The translations under genes were made by a program, and so were the position numbers. A stretch of 43,362 bases of DNA, from NCBI GenBank assembly GCA_946056155.1, contig CAMGIP010000005.1, positions 1 to 43,362 of the forward strand, in the 5' to 3' direction. Shown piece after piece: positions 1 through 8,842 of the stretch. The stretch's first letter is position 1, and the number at the start of each line of letters is the position of its first letter. The DNA comes from an uncultured Mediterranea sp. (GTDB taxonomy: Bacteria > Bacteroidota > Bacteroidia > Bacteroidales > Bacteroidaceae). Below the pieces are notes generated by a model. The model searched no databases, was not told where the DNA came from, and worked only from the letters and a program-made list of their open reading frames with translations.

Positions 1-2
1 TT

Positions 3-1145
3 GAAGGACTTATTGTACCGGACAGTAATGCCCGTGAGGCGGCTGTGGTCAACAAACTGAAGGTTTATGGTGCCCAATCGCTGAAGGAGGTGGTGGAGTT
101 CTTCAACGGCAAGGAGAGCCTGCAACCTACGATTATGGACACCCGTGCCGACTTCTACTCGCGCCAGACCGCCTTCGACTTTGACTTTGCCGAGGTGAAG
201 GGTCAAGAGAACGTGAAACGGGCTTTGGAGGTGGCCGCCGCAGGCAGTCACAACATCCTTCTGGTTGGCTCGCCGGGCAGCGGCAAGTCGATGCTGGCCA
301 AGCGACTTCCCTCCATACTCCCTCCCCTATCGCTCGCCGAGAGCTTGGAGACCACACAAATCCACTCCATAGCCGGCAAGATAGGGAGTGAAGGAGGCCT
401 CATCTCCGTCCGTCCCTTCCGGTCGCCCCACCACACCATATCATCAGTGGCCATGACCGGTGGCGGCAGCTATCCACAGCCCGGTGAAATCAGTCTGGCC
501 CACAACGGCATCCTCTATTTGGACGAGCTGCCCGAGTTCCAGCGTCAGGTCTTGGAGGTACTCCGTCAGCCCTTGGAGGACCGGAAAATCAGCGTCTCCC
601 GCGTGAAGTTCTCCGTAGAGTATCCCGCCAACTTCATGTTTGTAGCCTCGATGAACCCCTGTCCTTGCGGTTATTACACCCACCCCACCAAGCGTTGTGT
701 ATGCAATCCCGGTCAGGTACAGAAGTACCTCAACAAGATTTCGGGTCCCCTGCTCGACCGCATCGACCTGCAAATTGAGGTCGTGCCCGTACCCTTTGAG
801 AAGATGGCCGAACAGCAGCCCGGTGAGCCGAGTGCCGTCATCCGTGAGCGTGTCATCCGTGCCCGGCAGATCCAGGAGCAACGCTTTGCCTCCGTACCCG
901 GTGTACACAGCAACGCCCAAATGACCAGTCGCCTCATCAATGAGTATGCCCGTCCCGACCAGAAGGGTCTCGACCTGCTCAAGTATGCCATGTCCCGCCT
1001 CAACCTCTCCGCCCGTGCCTACGACCGCATCCTCAAGGTGGCCCGCACCATAGCCGACTTGGAGGGCAGCGAGCAGATCCAGACCAACCACCTGGCCGAA
1101 GCCATCGGCTACCGCAACCTTGACCGCGAGGATTGGGCAGGGTAA
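3..1145 (+). CDS. comM: Mg-chelatase-like / YifB-ComM family AAA+ ATPase, 5'-truncated by the window edge
   Basis: The frame is open from nt 3 (EGLIVPDSNAREAAVVNKLKVYGA...). Walker A GSPGSGKS, 'RPFRSPHHTISSVAMTGGG' and 'MNPCPCGYYTHPTKRCVCNP' are typical of ComM/YifB. Ends ...RNLDREDWAG*. Confidence 0.95.
   Translation, partial: EGLIVPDSNAREAAVVNKLKVYGAQSLKEVVEFFNGKESLQPTIMDTRADFYSRQTAFDFDFAEVKGQENVKRALEVAAAGSHNILLVGSPGSGKSMLAKRLPSILPPLSLAESLETTQIHSIAGKIGSEGGLISVRPFRSPHHTISSVAMTGGGSYPQPGEISLAHNGILYLDELPEFQRQVLEVLRQPLEDRKISVSRVKFSVEYPANFMFVASMNPCPCGYYTHPTKRCVCNPGQVQKYLNKISGPLLDRIDLQIEVVPVPFEKMAEQQPGEPSAVIRERVIRARQIQEQRFASVPGVHSNAQMTSRLINEYARPDQKGLDLLKYAMSRLNLSARAYDRILKVARTIADLEGSEQIQTNHLAEAIGYRNLDREDWAG
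1111..1145 (+). repeat. Direct repeat copy 1 (3' end of comM)
   Basis: accgcaaccttgaccgcgaggattgggcagggtaa; matches 2781-2815 at 33/35 positions. Confidence 0.95.
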
Positions 1146-1203
1146 TAATAGCCACTCCCCTCTTTCAGAATTCAAAATAATCTCATATTTTTGTTCAGAA
1201 AAT

Positions 1204-2766
1204 ATGGAGAACTGCACATTGAAAAGTTTGCCTGTCGGCATACAGACCTTTGAGAAAATTGTAGAGCAAGACCATTTGTACATCGACAAGACGGAATATA
1301 TCTACAAGATGCTGAAATTCAGCAGCTACATCTTTCTGAGCCGCCCTCGGCGGTTTGGCAAGTCGCTGCTGGTCTCCACCCTCCAGGCCTACTTCGAGGG
1401 GAGGAGGAAACTGTTCAAAGGTCTCTACATAGACCATGTGGAGAAGGAGTGGATAGCCTATCCCGTGATTAGACTCGATATGTCTATGGCCAAACATCTG
1501 GGAAAAGAGGAGTTAGAACGGATGCTGTTGTACATCATCGAACAGAACGAGCGGCGTTATGGTTTGACATCAACCCTTATCGACCCCAACCTTCGCTTGG
1601 CAAACCTTATTCAAGAGTTGCACACCCTCACCGGCAAAAAGGTGGTCGTCTTGATTGACGAATATGATGCCCCTTTGCTCGATGTGGTTCATGAGAAGGA
1701 AAGACTGCCCCAGCTCCGCCAGGTCATGCGCAACTTCTTCTCTCCTCTGAAGGCTTCTGACCCCCATTTGCAGTTTCTCTTTATCACCGGCATCACCAAA
1801 TTCTCACAACTCAGCATCTTCACCGAACTCAATAACCTGAAGAACATCTCTATGAACCCAGAGTTTGCAGCGGTGTGCGGCATCAGCGTGGAAGAGGTGC
1901 AGACACAAATGGCCGACTATCTCCAAGCGTTTGCCCAATCCAAGCAGAAAAGCCCTCAAGAGATACTTGACTCACTGAAACGACAGTACGACGGCTACCA
2001 CTTCACCTGGCCCTCGCCCGACATTTTCAACCCCTTCAGCCTGCTCAACTCATTGCAAGACAAGCAGATTAAGAGCTACTGGTTTGAGACAGGTACGCCA
2101 ACCTTCCTTATCGAAAAGCTTAAGGAGTATCAGGTATTGCCCTCCATGCTTAAGCCCACATGGGTCATGGCACCAGACTTTGATGCCCCCACGGAGAACA
2201 TGTCTTCTATCATGCCCCTACTCTACCAGGCAGGCTATTTCACGATCAAGGAGTATGATGAAATCAGCGATTTGTATCTGCTCAATCTCCCCAACAATGA
2301 GATACGCATCGGCCTGATGCAGAGCCTTCTGCCCAACTTTGTGCAGACAGATGCCATGCAAGGTAACACCACCATAGGCCTGATGAACAAGGCATTGCAG
2401 CAGGAGCAACTTGATGAGATGCTCAGACTCCTTCAGAGCTATCTGCTGACCGTTCCACAATGCGATAATACCAATTACGAAGGCCATTACCAGCAGTTAC
2501 TCTACGTCATCTTCTCTCTTCTAGGTCGCTATGTGGATGTAGAGGTACGCACCTCTGATGGTCGTGTGGATATGGTGATGAACTCCGGCAAAGCACTCTA
2601 CCTCTTCGAACTGAAGCTGAACCATACAGCTGAGGCAGCCATGAAGCAAATCAACTTGAAGGATTATCCCGCACGCTTCGCACTCAGCGGATTGCCCGTC
2701 ATCAAGGTAGGCATAAACTTCGATATGAAGCGACACACCCTCTCGGATTGGAGCATAGAGAAGTAA
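1204..2766 (+). CDS. AAA-ATPase_like / PD-(D/E)XK nuclease-domain protein (PF09820 + PF08011 type)
   Basis: ORF 1120-2766; likely start at 1204 (MENCTLKSLPVGIQTFEKI). Walker A-like SRPRRFGKSLLV, Walker B VVLIDEYDAPL, C-terminal GRVDMVM...LFELKL (D-ExK) nuclease motif. Confidence 0.9.
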   Translation: MENCTLKSLPVGIQTFEKIVEQDHLYIDKTEYIYKMLKFSSYIFLSRPRRFGKSLLVSTLQAYFEGRRKLFKGLYIDHVEKEWIAYPVIRLDMSMAKHLGKEELERMLLYIIEQNERRYGLTSTLIDPNLRLANLIQELHTLTGKKVVVLIDEYDAPLLDVVHEKERLPQLRQVMRNFFSPLKASDPHLQFLFITGITKFSQLSIFTELNNLKNISMNPEFAAVCGISVEEVQTQMADYLQAFAQSKQKSPQEILDSLKRQYDGYHFTWPSPDIFNPFSLLNSLQDKQIKSYWFETGTPTFLIEKLKEYQVLPSMLKPTWVMAPDFDAPTENMSSIMPLLYQAGYFTIKEYDEISDLYLLNLPNNEIRIGLMQSLLPNFVQTDAMQGNTTIGLMNKALQQEQLDEMLRLLQSYLLTVPQCDNTNYEGHYQQLLYVIFSLLGRYVDVEVRTSDGRVDMVMNSGKALYLFELKLNHTAEAAMKQINLKDYPARFALSGLPVIKVGINFDMKRHTLSDWSIEK

Positions 2767-2780
2767 CTTATCTGGATCAC

Positions 2781-2815
2781 ACCGCAACCTTGACCGCGAG
2801 GACTGGGCGGGGTAA
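2781..2815 (+). repeat. Direct repeat copy 2 (isolated comM 3' end after the ATPase/nuclease gene)
   Basis: accgcaaccttgaccgcgaggactgggcggggtaa; 33/35 identical to 1111-1145, with both differences at synonymous third codon positions. Confidence 0.95.
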
Positions 2816-3107
2816 ACGGAGATAGACAGGTGAAAATCTATTGATATTCTGAATAAATGAGGGCAGTCGTAAAATCAGATTAAAAGATACAACGGATTGA
2901 TTGCCAATGAAGCTGCTTTGGGAATGTACCGTAAGAACATACAAGGTGATGTGTGGCATCAGCTCCTGGCTGGACGAACATAGATTGGGAACGAAGTACA
3001 ACGAGGCCCATGCTACTCCCATTGTGGTCGTATTGGGAATACAAGAACGATGGGAGAAGGTTATGAAGATCTATAGTTTAACGCTTTTGACTTGCCATAG
3101 TCATTCC

Positions 3108-3611
3108 TTATGCATTATCTGTTTCCACATATTTAGGTGAAGCTCCATATTTATTCTCAATCTGCTCACTATCAAAACAAAAAAAGACCAACAAGGTAAC
3201 TTGATATATAGCTATTGCAATCGAGTACACCCAGTACTTGACTATGAGTTTCGACATAAACTGAACTTCAAAGCCAATCCGATTATCATTACTTCCTGTT
3301 GCCATCAATATCTCATAGATTTCATAGATATCATAGACAAGGAATACCATCACGCCAACCTTTAATAAGGCTCCTATTCCCCACCACCATCCGCTACGAC
3401 CGGAATCATGTAAACGACGAATAGTCAGGGGTATTGTCAATAAGTAAAGCAGAAAGCCTACAATCGGTGACAGTACCAAAGACACAATAAGCACTGCCAA
3501 TTGCACCCACCAAAATTCAGAGCGACGAGAACAACCTTTGCACTGAAATATCTTACTGGTAGAAGCACTAATTGCATCAGCAAATCCTAAAGATGGAGTT
3601 GGTTTTATCAT
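3108..3611 (-). CDS. DUF805 family membrane protein
   Basis: CKGCSRRSEFWWVQL...IPLTIRRLHDSGRSGWWWGI is typical of DUF805; several hydrophobic segments. Confidence 0.85.
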   Translation of the reverse strand: MIKPTPSLGFADAISASTSKIFQCKGCSRRSEFWWVQLAVLIVSLVLSPIVGFLLYLLTIPLTIRRLHDSGRSGWWWGIGALLKVGVMVFLVYDIYEIYEILMATGSNDNRIGFEVQFMSKLIVKYWVYSIAIAIYQVTLLVFFCFDSEQIENKYGASPKYVETDNA

Positions 3612-4002
3612 GATCGTTCAAAATTTTAACGTAAGCTCAATATAATATAAGTATCTGTAAATTTGTTGATTAGCGAAATGACTATAACTGTATAGTGTTC
3701 AAATACAAAGAATCACATACAATAATCGCTATGATCACCGAGGACAAAGTTACAGAATTATTTTGGATTGAACCGATAAAAATCCCTTATTTTCTTCGGG
3801 ATGAGTAAAAAACGATTCGGGAAATGCCAGAGCGTGGAGGGTTGGGGCATCTACACAGTTCCCCGCGGGCATACAATATAACAAGCCCTGTTGCCTGAAT
3901 TCAGTTTGTGCGTACTACATTCGTCCTTTGAGTCTGAAGATGGGATAGTTACTCTATGAACAGTCAGTCAGTTTGCCTTTGAAATCGCCTCAGTTGAGGT
4001 GT

Positions 4003-4095
4003 GAAAATTCCCCAGTTAGAGTACGTACACTTTTCTAGTTAGAGAGATTTTGCGCTCTAACTAGGAAAAAATTTTTCTCTAACTGGGAAAATTGA
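4003..4095. repeat. Nested inverted repeats built from four copies of a CTCTAACTRG motif
   Basis: Outer arms cccagttagag (4011-4021) / ctctaactggg (4077-4087); inner arms ctagttagag (4035-4044) / ctctaactag (4055-4064). Confidence 0.85.
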
Positions 4096-4118
4096 GCATC
4101 GTTTCAGTCGATTTTTTA

Positions 4119-4134
4119 GGGGGAATAATTCCCC
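4119..4134. repeat. Short palindrome GGGGAATAATTCCCC
   Basis: Perfect 7+1+7 dyad immediately after the nested inverted repeats; possible terminator or cruciform. Confidence 0.6.
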
Positions 4135-4335
4135 TCTTCGGGAGCTATACGGCCAGTTCATTCCGCCAACATACTATATATAATAAGGTATAGAAAGAAG
4201 CAGAGAACTGAAGTGGAAGGAGTACGCGGCGGCTCTTGGACAAATTTGCCATGCGTTGGAACAGGATTGACAGCCGGCCGGACAGAATTGCCTGTATAAA
4301 AGACAAGATTGGAGCGAGGTGTGGAAAATAACCGC

Positions 4336-4343
4336 TACTTTTG
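4336..4343 (+). promoter_or_regulatory. Bacteroides-type -7 box (TACTTTTG) upstream of the lyase gene
   Basis: Matches TAnnTTTG, about 60 bp before the likely start codon. Confidence 0.55.
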
Positions 4344-4407
4344 CAGCCGTGAGAAACACTCACACGGCTTTGCCTCATCTCGTCTAACTCACTCTATTGA
4401 AATGCTC

Positions 4408-7008
4408 ATGAAAAAAATCGGCTACCTCATCTGCCTGCTGCTCGCAACCACCACCCTTCAGGCACAACCCAACATCAGACTGACCGCTACCTCGCTCATG
4501 CACGAGACGCGTGTCACCCCACAACCGGCCAACGAGACCTTGCTGACCGACCGCTTCGTCTCCTTCCAATGGCCTCTGCCCGTAGAGGCACGTCCCCAAG
4601 GGGCACGACTGGACGGATTTGAACAACCGGTCAAGAAGATAGAGAAGAGCAAGCTGGCCTACAAAATCCGCTTTGCACAAGATGCCCAATTCAAGAAGGG
4701 AAAGGTAGAGGCCGACACCCACTGGCCCCTCTTCAACCCTGAGAAACCGTTGGCCGAGGGTACCTGGTACTGGCAATACGGCTATGTGAAGGAGGGCAAG
4801 ACCGAGTGGAGCGAGGTGCTGACCTTCACCGTAGGCGACAACGGGCAGAAATTCTGTCCGCCGTCGTACAAGGAGGCCATCACCAAACTGCCCGCCACCC
4901 ATCCGCGCATCTGGGTGGAGAAGGAGAACTGGAAGCAGTTCATCGCCAAGGCACAAGGCAAGGTGGAGTACCAGTGGTACATCGAACGAGCCGACAAGGT
5001 ACTGCAGACCCCCATGAAGAGCGTCAAGGATATCAACACCAACCAGGTAAAGAACCTAACCAATGAGGTGCAAATCAACTCCTACCTCACCCGCGAAAGC
5101 CGTCGCATCATCGATGCCGAGGAGAGCAATACCGAGGCTTTGATACGGAGCTACATCCTCACTCGGGAGAGGAAGTATAGCGACGAGGCCATCCGGCGTG
5201 TCTTCACGATGATGAACTGGGACAAGGAGAAGAATGTGAAGGGCGACTTCAACGCCTCGGCCCTGCTCTCGCTCTGCTCCATGGCCTATGACACCTTCTA
5301 CAACATCCTCACCTCCGACCAGCGTCAGACGCTGTTGGAGGCTATTCGGGTGAAGGGCACGGAGATGTACGACCACTTCAACAACTACTTGGAGAACCAC
5401 ATTGCCGAGAACCACATCTGGCAGATGACCTTCCGCATCCTCACCATGGCGGCATTCAGCACCTACGGCGACCTGCCCGAAGCTGCTGTCTGGACCAACT
5501 ACTGCTACAACGTCTGGCTGGCCCGCTTCCCCGGTCTGAACAAGGATGGCGGATGGCACAACGGCGACTCCTACTTCACGGTGAACACCCGCACACTCAT
5601 CGAGGTGCCCTACTTCTACAGCCGCCTCACTGGCTTTGACTTTTTCAGTGACCCCTGGTATGCCAACAACGTGATGTACACCATCTTCCAGCAGCCCCCC
5701 TTCTCCAAGTCGGGCGGCAACGGCAGCAGTCACCAGAACGTGACACGCCCCAACAGCACCCGTATCGGCTACCTCGATGCCTTGGCCCGTCTGTTGGGCA
5801 ACAGTTATGCCGCCGACTTCGTGCGCCGCACCTTGGCCGTAGAGCCCGACTATCTGAAAAAGGCACTGCTCAACAAGCCGGGCGACCTCGCTTGGTTCCG
5901 CCTGCAGTGCGACAAGCCGCTACCCGAAGGTCCGGGTCTCACCGCCCTTCCCTCCGGTTATATCTTCCCCGAGACGGGAGTGGCCTCGTTCCTCACCAAC
6001 TGGGACCGGGTGGGCAGCAACGCCATGTGGAGCTTCCGCAGCAGCCCCTACGGATCCACCTCACACGCCATAGCCAACCAGAACGCCTTCAACACCTTCT
6101 TCGGCGGCAAGCCTATCTTCTACAGCAGCGGGCACCACATCGCCTTTACCGATATACACAGCATGTTGTGCCACCGAGCTACCCGCAGCCACAACACCAT
6201 CTTGGTGAACGGCATGGGGCAGCGCATCGGTGTAGAGGGTTATGGCTGGATACCTCGCTACTACGCAGGCGAGAAGATTGGCTACGTGCTGGGCGATGCC
6301 TCCAATGCCTACGGCAAGGTCATCTCTCCGCTCTGGCTGCAACGGGGCAAGGAGAGCGGAGTGTCATACACACCGGAGAACGGATGGGACGATGTGCCAC
6401 TGACCAAATACCGCCGCCACATCGTCAACTTGGGCAAGTCGGGCTACATCTTCATCTACGACGAGTTGGAGAGCCGCGAACCAGCCGACTACACCTTCAT
6501 GCTCCACACCGTGGCAGAGCCCATGACCGTGGAAAGTGACAACCCCCGCTTTGTCCATGTGCAGGGTCTCTCCGGACGGGGAGGAGCCTCGGATGCCTAT
6601 CTCTTCTCCACAGGCAAACTGCAGACCGACTCCACATCGCGCTTCTTCGTACCTGCCCACAACTGGCTGCGTGCCGATGCCAAGGGCAACTTTACCCAAT
6701 ACTCCAACCACTGGCACTTCACGGCCAAGTCGGAGAAGGCCAAGGTCTATCGTTTTGCCACCATCATCCACACCCATGCCCTGAAGCATCCGAGCAAAGA
6801 GCCTGAGATACTGGAGGATGGCCGCATCAAGATACCCGGCTGGCTCATCAGCGTCAACCTCAAGGGAAGCGGTGCCCCCTCCTTCTTTATCCGCAGTACC
6901 CAGAAGGAGGGGACGGTAAACATCACCTACAAGGGGCAAGAGACCATCGTGGTAGAAGAGGACAAGCAGACCACCTTAGAGGACATCGTACCAGAGCTGG
7001 AGATATAA
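4408..7008 (+). CDS. Secreted heparinase II/III-like polysaccharide lyase (DUF4962-type)
   Basis: ORF 4309-7008; likely start 4402 or 4408 (MKKIGYLICLLLATTTLQAQ signal peptide). Long alpha-helical N-terminal half, then the heparinase II/III-like C-terminal motif (ATRSHNTILVNGMGQ). Confidence 0.85.
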   Translation: MKKIGYLICLLLATTTLQAQPNIRLTATSLMHETRVTPQPANETLLTDRFVSFQWPLPVEARPQGARLDGFEQPVKKIEKSKLAYKIRFAQDAQFKKGKVEADTHWPLFNPEKPLAEGTWYWQYGYVKEGKTEWSEVLTFTVGDNGQKFCPPSYKEAITKLPATHPRIWVEKENWKQFIAKAQGKVEYQWYIERADKVLQTPMKSVKDINTNQVKNLTNEVQINSYLTRESRRIIDAEESNTEALIRSYILTRERKYSDEAIRRVFTMMNWDKEKNVKGDFNASALLSLCSMAYDTFYNILTSDQRQTLLEAIRVKGTEMYDHFNNYLENHIAENHIWQMTFRILTMAAFSTYGDLPEAAVWTNYCYNVWLARFPGLNKDGGWHNGDSYFTVNTRTLIEVPYFYSRLTGFDFFSDPWYANNVMYTIFQQPPFSKSGGNGSSHQNVTRPNSTRIGYLDALARLLGNSYAADFVRRTLAVEPDYLKKALLNKPGDLAWFRLQCDKPLPEGPGLTALPSGYIFPETGVASFLTNWDRVGSNAMWSFRSSPYGSTSHAIANQNAFNTFFGGKPIFYSSGHHIAFTDIHSMLCHRATRSHNTILVNGMGQRIGVEGYGWIPRYYAGEKIGYVLGDASNAYGKVISPLWLQRGKESGVSYTPENGWDDVPLTKYRRHIVNLGKSGYIFIYDELESREPADYTFMLHTVAEPMTVESDNPRFVHVQGLSGRGGASDAYLFSTGKLQTDSTSRFFVPAHNWLRADAKGNFTQYSNHWHFTAKSEKAKVYRFATIIHTHALKHPSKEPEILEDGRIKIPGWLISVNLKGSGAPSFFIRSTQKEGTVNITYKGQETIVVEEDKQTTLEDIVPELEI

Positions 7009-7062
7009 CCCCTAAGGAGGAGCATCCCTCTCCTAAGCAGCCCATTTCAATGGCCTAATCAG

Positions 7063-8547
7063 TTACTCCTGCTGATGCTGCCCCAACCAGATACTCCTCA
7101 TGGGCCAAGCAGACAGCTTGATCCTGCTCTTGCCCGAGAGCGAAAAGAGGCTGGCACCACACTGCTGGGGAGCTGCAAAGGTGAGCAGCGAGCACACTGA
7201 TGCCCCATCATTGACAAACAGCTCGATGGTGGACTTGTCAACAAACAGGTGCAACTTCACCACCCCATCTACAGGGGAGACCTTATGGTGGGCCACACGG
7301 CTGAATTTATCTATCTCTGCATCGGTAGAGTGGGTACGGTCTATCAGGAGTGTACCCGAACTGGTATCATAGCTCACCACCACTTTCCGTCCATCCACTT
7401 CGCAGAGGTGGAACCCCACCACATCATTGCCATTAGGCTGGATTTCAGCCAGAAGCTCATACGTATTGTCCATCTTTGAGATTTCCGGCAAGGGTGAAAT
7501 GCCAGGCTTCAACCTGCGTGATGAGTAGTATTCGGCTCCCCGCAAGGATTGCAGTGCTTCGCAAGGGGTCTGATAAAGCCGCAACCCCTGCGGTGTGGAG
7601 CGCAACGTGTACTCGCGTGGAATGGACCAGATGCCCTTGCCGTACGTGGTTGGGGCCGTAGTGGCATAATCCCAAGTGTTGACCCACCCTATCGTATATA
7701 CCTTATCGGCATCATTATCATAATTCTGAAAAACGCGCGAAGCGTAATAGTCCAGTCCCTCATCAAGGTAAAGAGGAGCAGCATTGGGCTGGTCAGGGAT
7801 GAATTGCTCCCCATCAAAATCACCTACAAAATACTGTTCGCGTGCCCAGTTGACCGAAATCACCAGCACCCATTTTTTCACCTCAGGATTTCCATCCACA
7901 CAAACCTGAAACAGGTCCGGACATTCCCATGAACGTTCCGAGTCGCCCATAGGTCCGAAATCACTCATCCAGCTCCACTGTTTCAGGTCAGCCGATTGGT
8001 AAAAAGCAACCTTCTTCTCCAAAGCCTTGGCTACGAGCATCACCCAGCGCTGGTTCTTTTCATCCCAGATTACCGTGGGGTCACGGAACTCGGTGCTCCA
8101 TATATCAAGCACAGGATTGAGGTCGAAATATTGGAAAGTAACCCCCTTGTCGAGGCTGAAAGCAATGGATTGAGACTGCTTCTTCGAGGCTTCGTCAAAC
8201 GATGTGAAGGCGGCGATTGGCGTATTCACGCCATAGCCAGCGGTGTTTTGGCGATCAATGACCACACTACCGGTAAAGGGGGCAATGCCCTTAGGCAGTT
8301 GGGTGATGGCATTGTCGTTCAGCTCCTTCCAGTGCACCAAGTCGGTGGTTTCTGCTGCCCCCCAGCAATACGCCAAGTACTTGCCGTTGAATTTGATGAG
8401 TCCACAAGGGTCGCCAATCCAGCGGTGAGCCGGAGTATAGTGATACTGGGGACGATACTTTTCGTTATACAATTCTTGCGAATCTTGCGAAGAAGCGTTG
8501 CCGGCTAACAGGAGCAACAGCATGTAGAGGGTTACAAATCGTTTCAT
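7063..8547 (-). CDS. Glycoside hydrolase family 32 (fructan-type hydrolase)
   Basis: YHYTPAHRWIGDPCGLIKFNGKYLAYCWG (WMNDPNG-like block), EFRDPTVIW (RDP block), SWECPDLF (EC block); signal peptide. Confidence 0.9.
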   Translation of the reverse strand: MKRFVTLYMLLLLLAGNASSQDSQELYNEKYRPQYHYTPAHRWIGDPCGLIKFNGKYLAYCWGAAETTDLVHWKELNDNAITQLPKGIAPFTGSVVIDRQNTAGYGVNTPIAAFTSFDEASKKQSQSIAFSLDKGVTFQYFDLNPVLDIWSTEFRDPTVIWDEKNQRWVMLVAKALEKKVAFYQSADLKQWSWMSDFGPMGDSERSWECPDLFQVCVDGNPEVKKWVLVISVNWAREQYFVGDFDGEQFIPDQPNAAPLYLDEGLDYYASRVFQNYDNDADKVYTIGWVNTWDYATTAPTTYGKGIWSIPREYTLRSTPQGLRLYQTPCEALQSLRGAEYYSSRRLKPGISPLPEISKMDNTYELLAEIQPNGNDVVGFHLCEVDGRKVVVSYDTSSGTLLIDRTHSTDAEIDKFSRVAHHKVSPVDGVVKLHLFVDKSTIELFVNDGASVCSLLTFAAPQQCGASLFSLSGKSRIKLSAWPMRSIWLGQHQQE

Positions 8548-8711
8548 TGTTATTTATGGTATTAAATGGGGTAAAAATACATTTTTTCTACAAAATAACC
8601 TCAAATATCAGATACTGGCTATAAGAAATGTTTCACAGACTATCACAATTTGCCCTCACGCACATTTTCCGATATGAAATATACAGTATTCACAGCCTCT
8701 GACATGGTGAT

Positions 8712-8761
8712 TACCTCATCTTATTGCTGCTGCTCGCAACCACCGCCTTTAGACAGGAGAA
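8712..8761 (+). pseudogene. Possible relic of a signal-peptide coding region similar to the lyase gene at 4408
   Basis: tacctcatct...ctgctgctcgcaaccacc...ctt; the 18-nt exact match ctgctgctcgcaaccacc also occurs at 4435-4452. The same frame reads YLILLLLLATTAFRQE (compare YLICLLLATTTLQAQ). Confidence 0.4.
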
Positions 8762-8790
8762 ACAAAATCTAGAGAAATCATGACTTTTCG

Positions 8791-8822
8791 TTTGGGTCAT
8801 TCAAGATAGTTTTGTATATTTG
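8791..8822 (+). promoter_or_regulatory. Bacteroides-type promoter for the acyltransferase gene
   Basis: TTTG (8791-8794)-N20-TATATTTG (8815-8822), about 20 bp before the GTG start at 8843. Confidence 0.7.
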
Positions 8823-8842
8823 TTCTTAGAAACTCTAAAACC

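Noticed and set aside
1120-1203. N-terminal extension of the ATPase/nuclease ORF starting at 1120
   Set aside because: It overlaps the comM 3' end; the conserved-looking N-terminus begins at MENCTLKSLPVGIQTFEKI (1204).
444-1289. 281-aa minus-strand ORF and other long antisense ORFs opposite comM
   Set aside because: Antisense to a well-supported conserved CDS; composition reflects the codon bias of the forward gene.
4145-4378. Minus-strand 77-aa ORF in the gap upstream of the lyase gene
   Set aside because: No family similarity recognised, overlaps the lyase promoter and leader; likely chance ORF.
5056-5733. 225-aa minus-strand ORF inside the lyase gene, plus similar ones at 4384-4956 and 6364-6939
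   Set aside because: Shadow ORFs opposite the lyase; no recognisable motifs.
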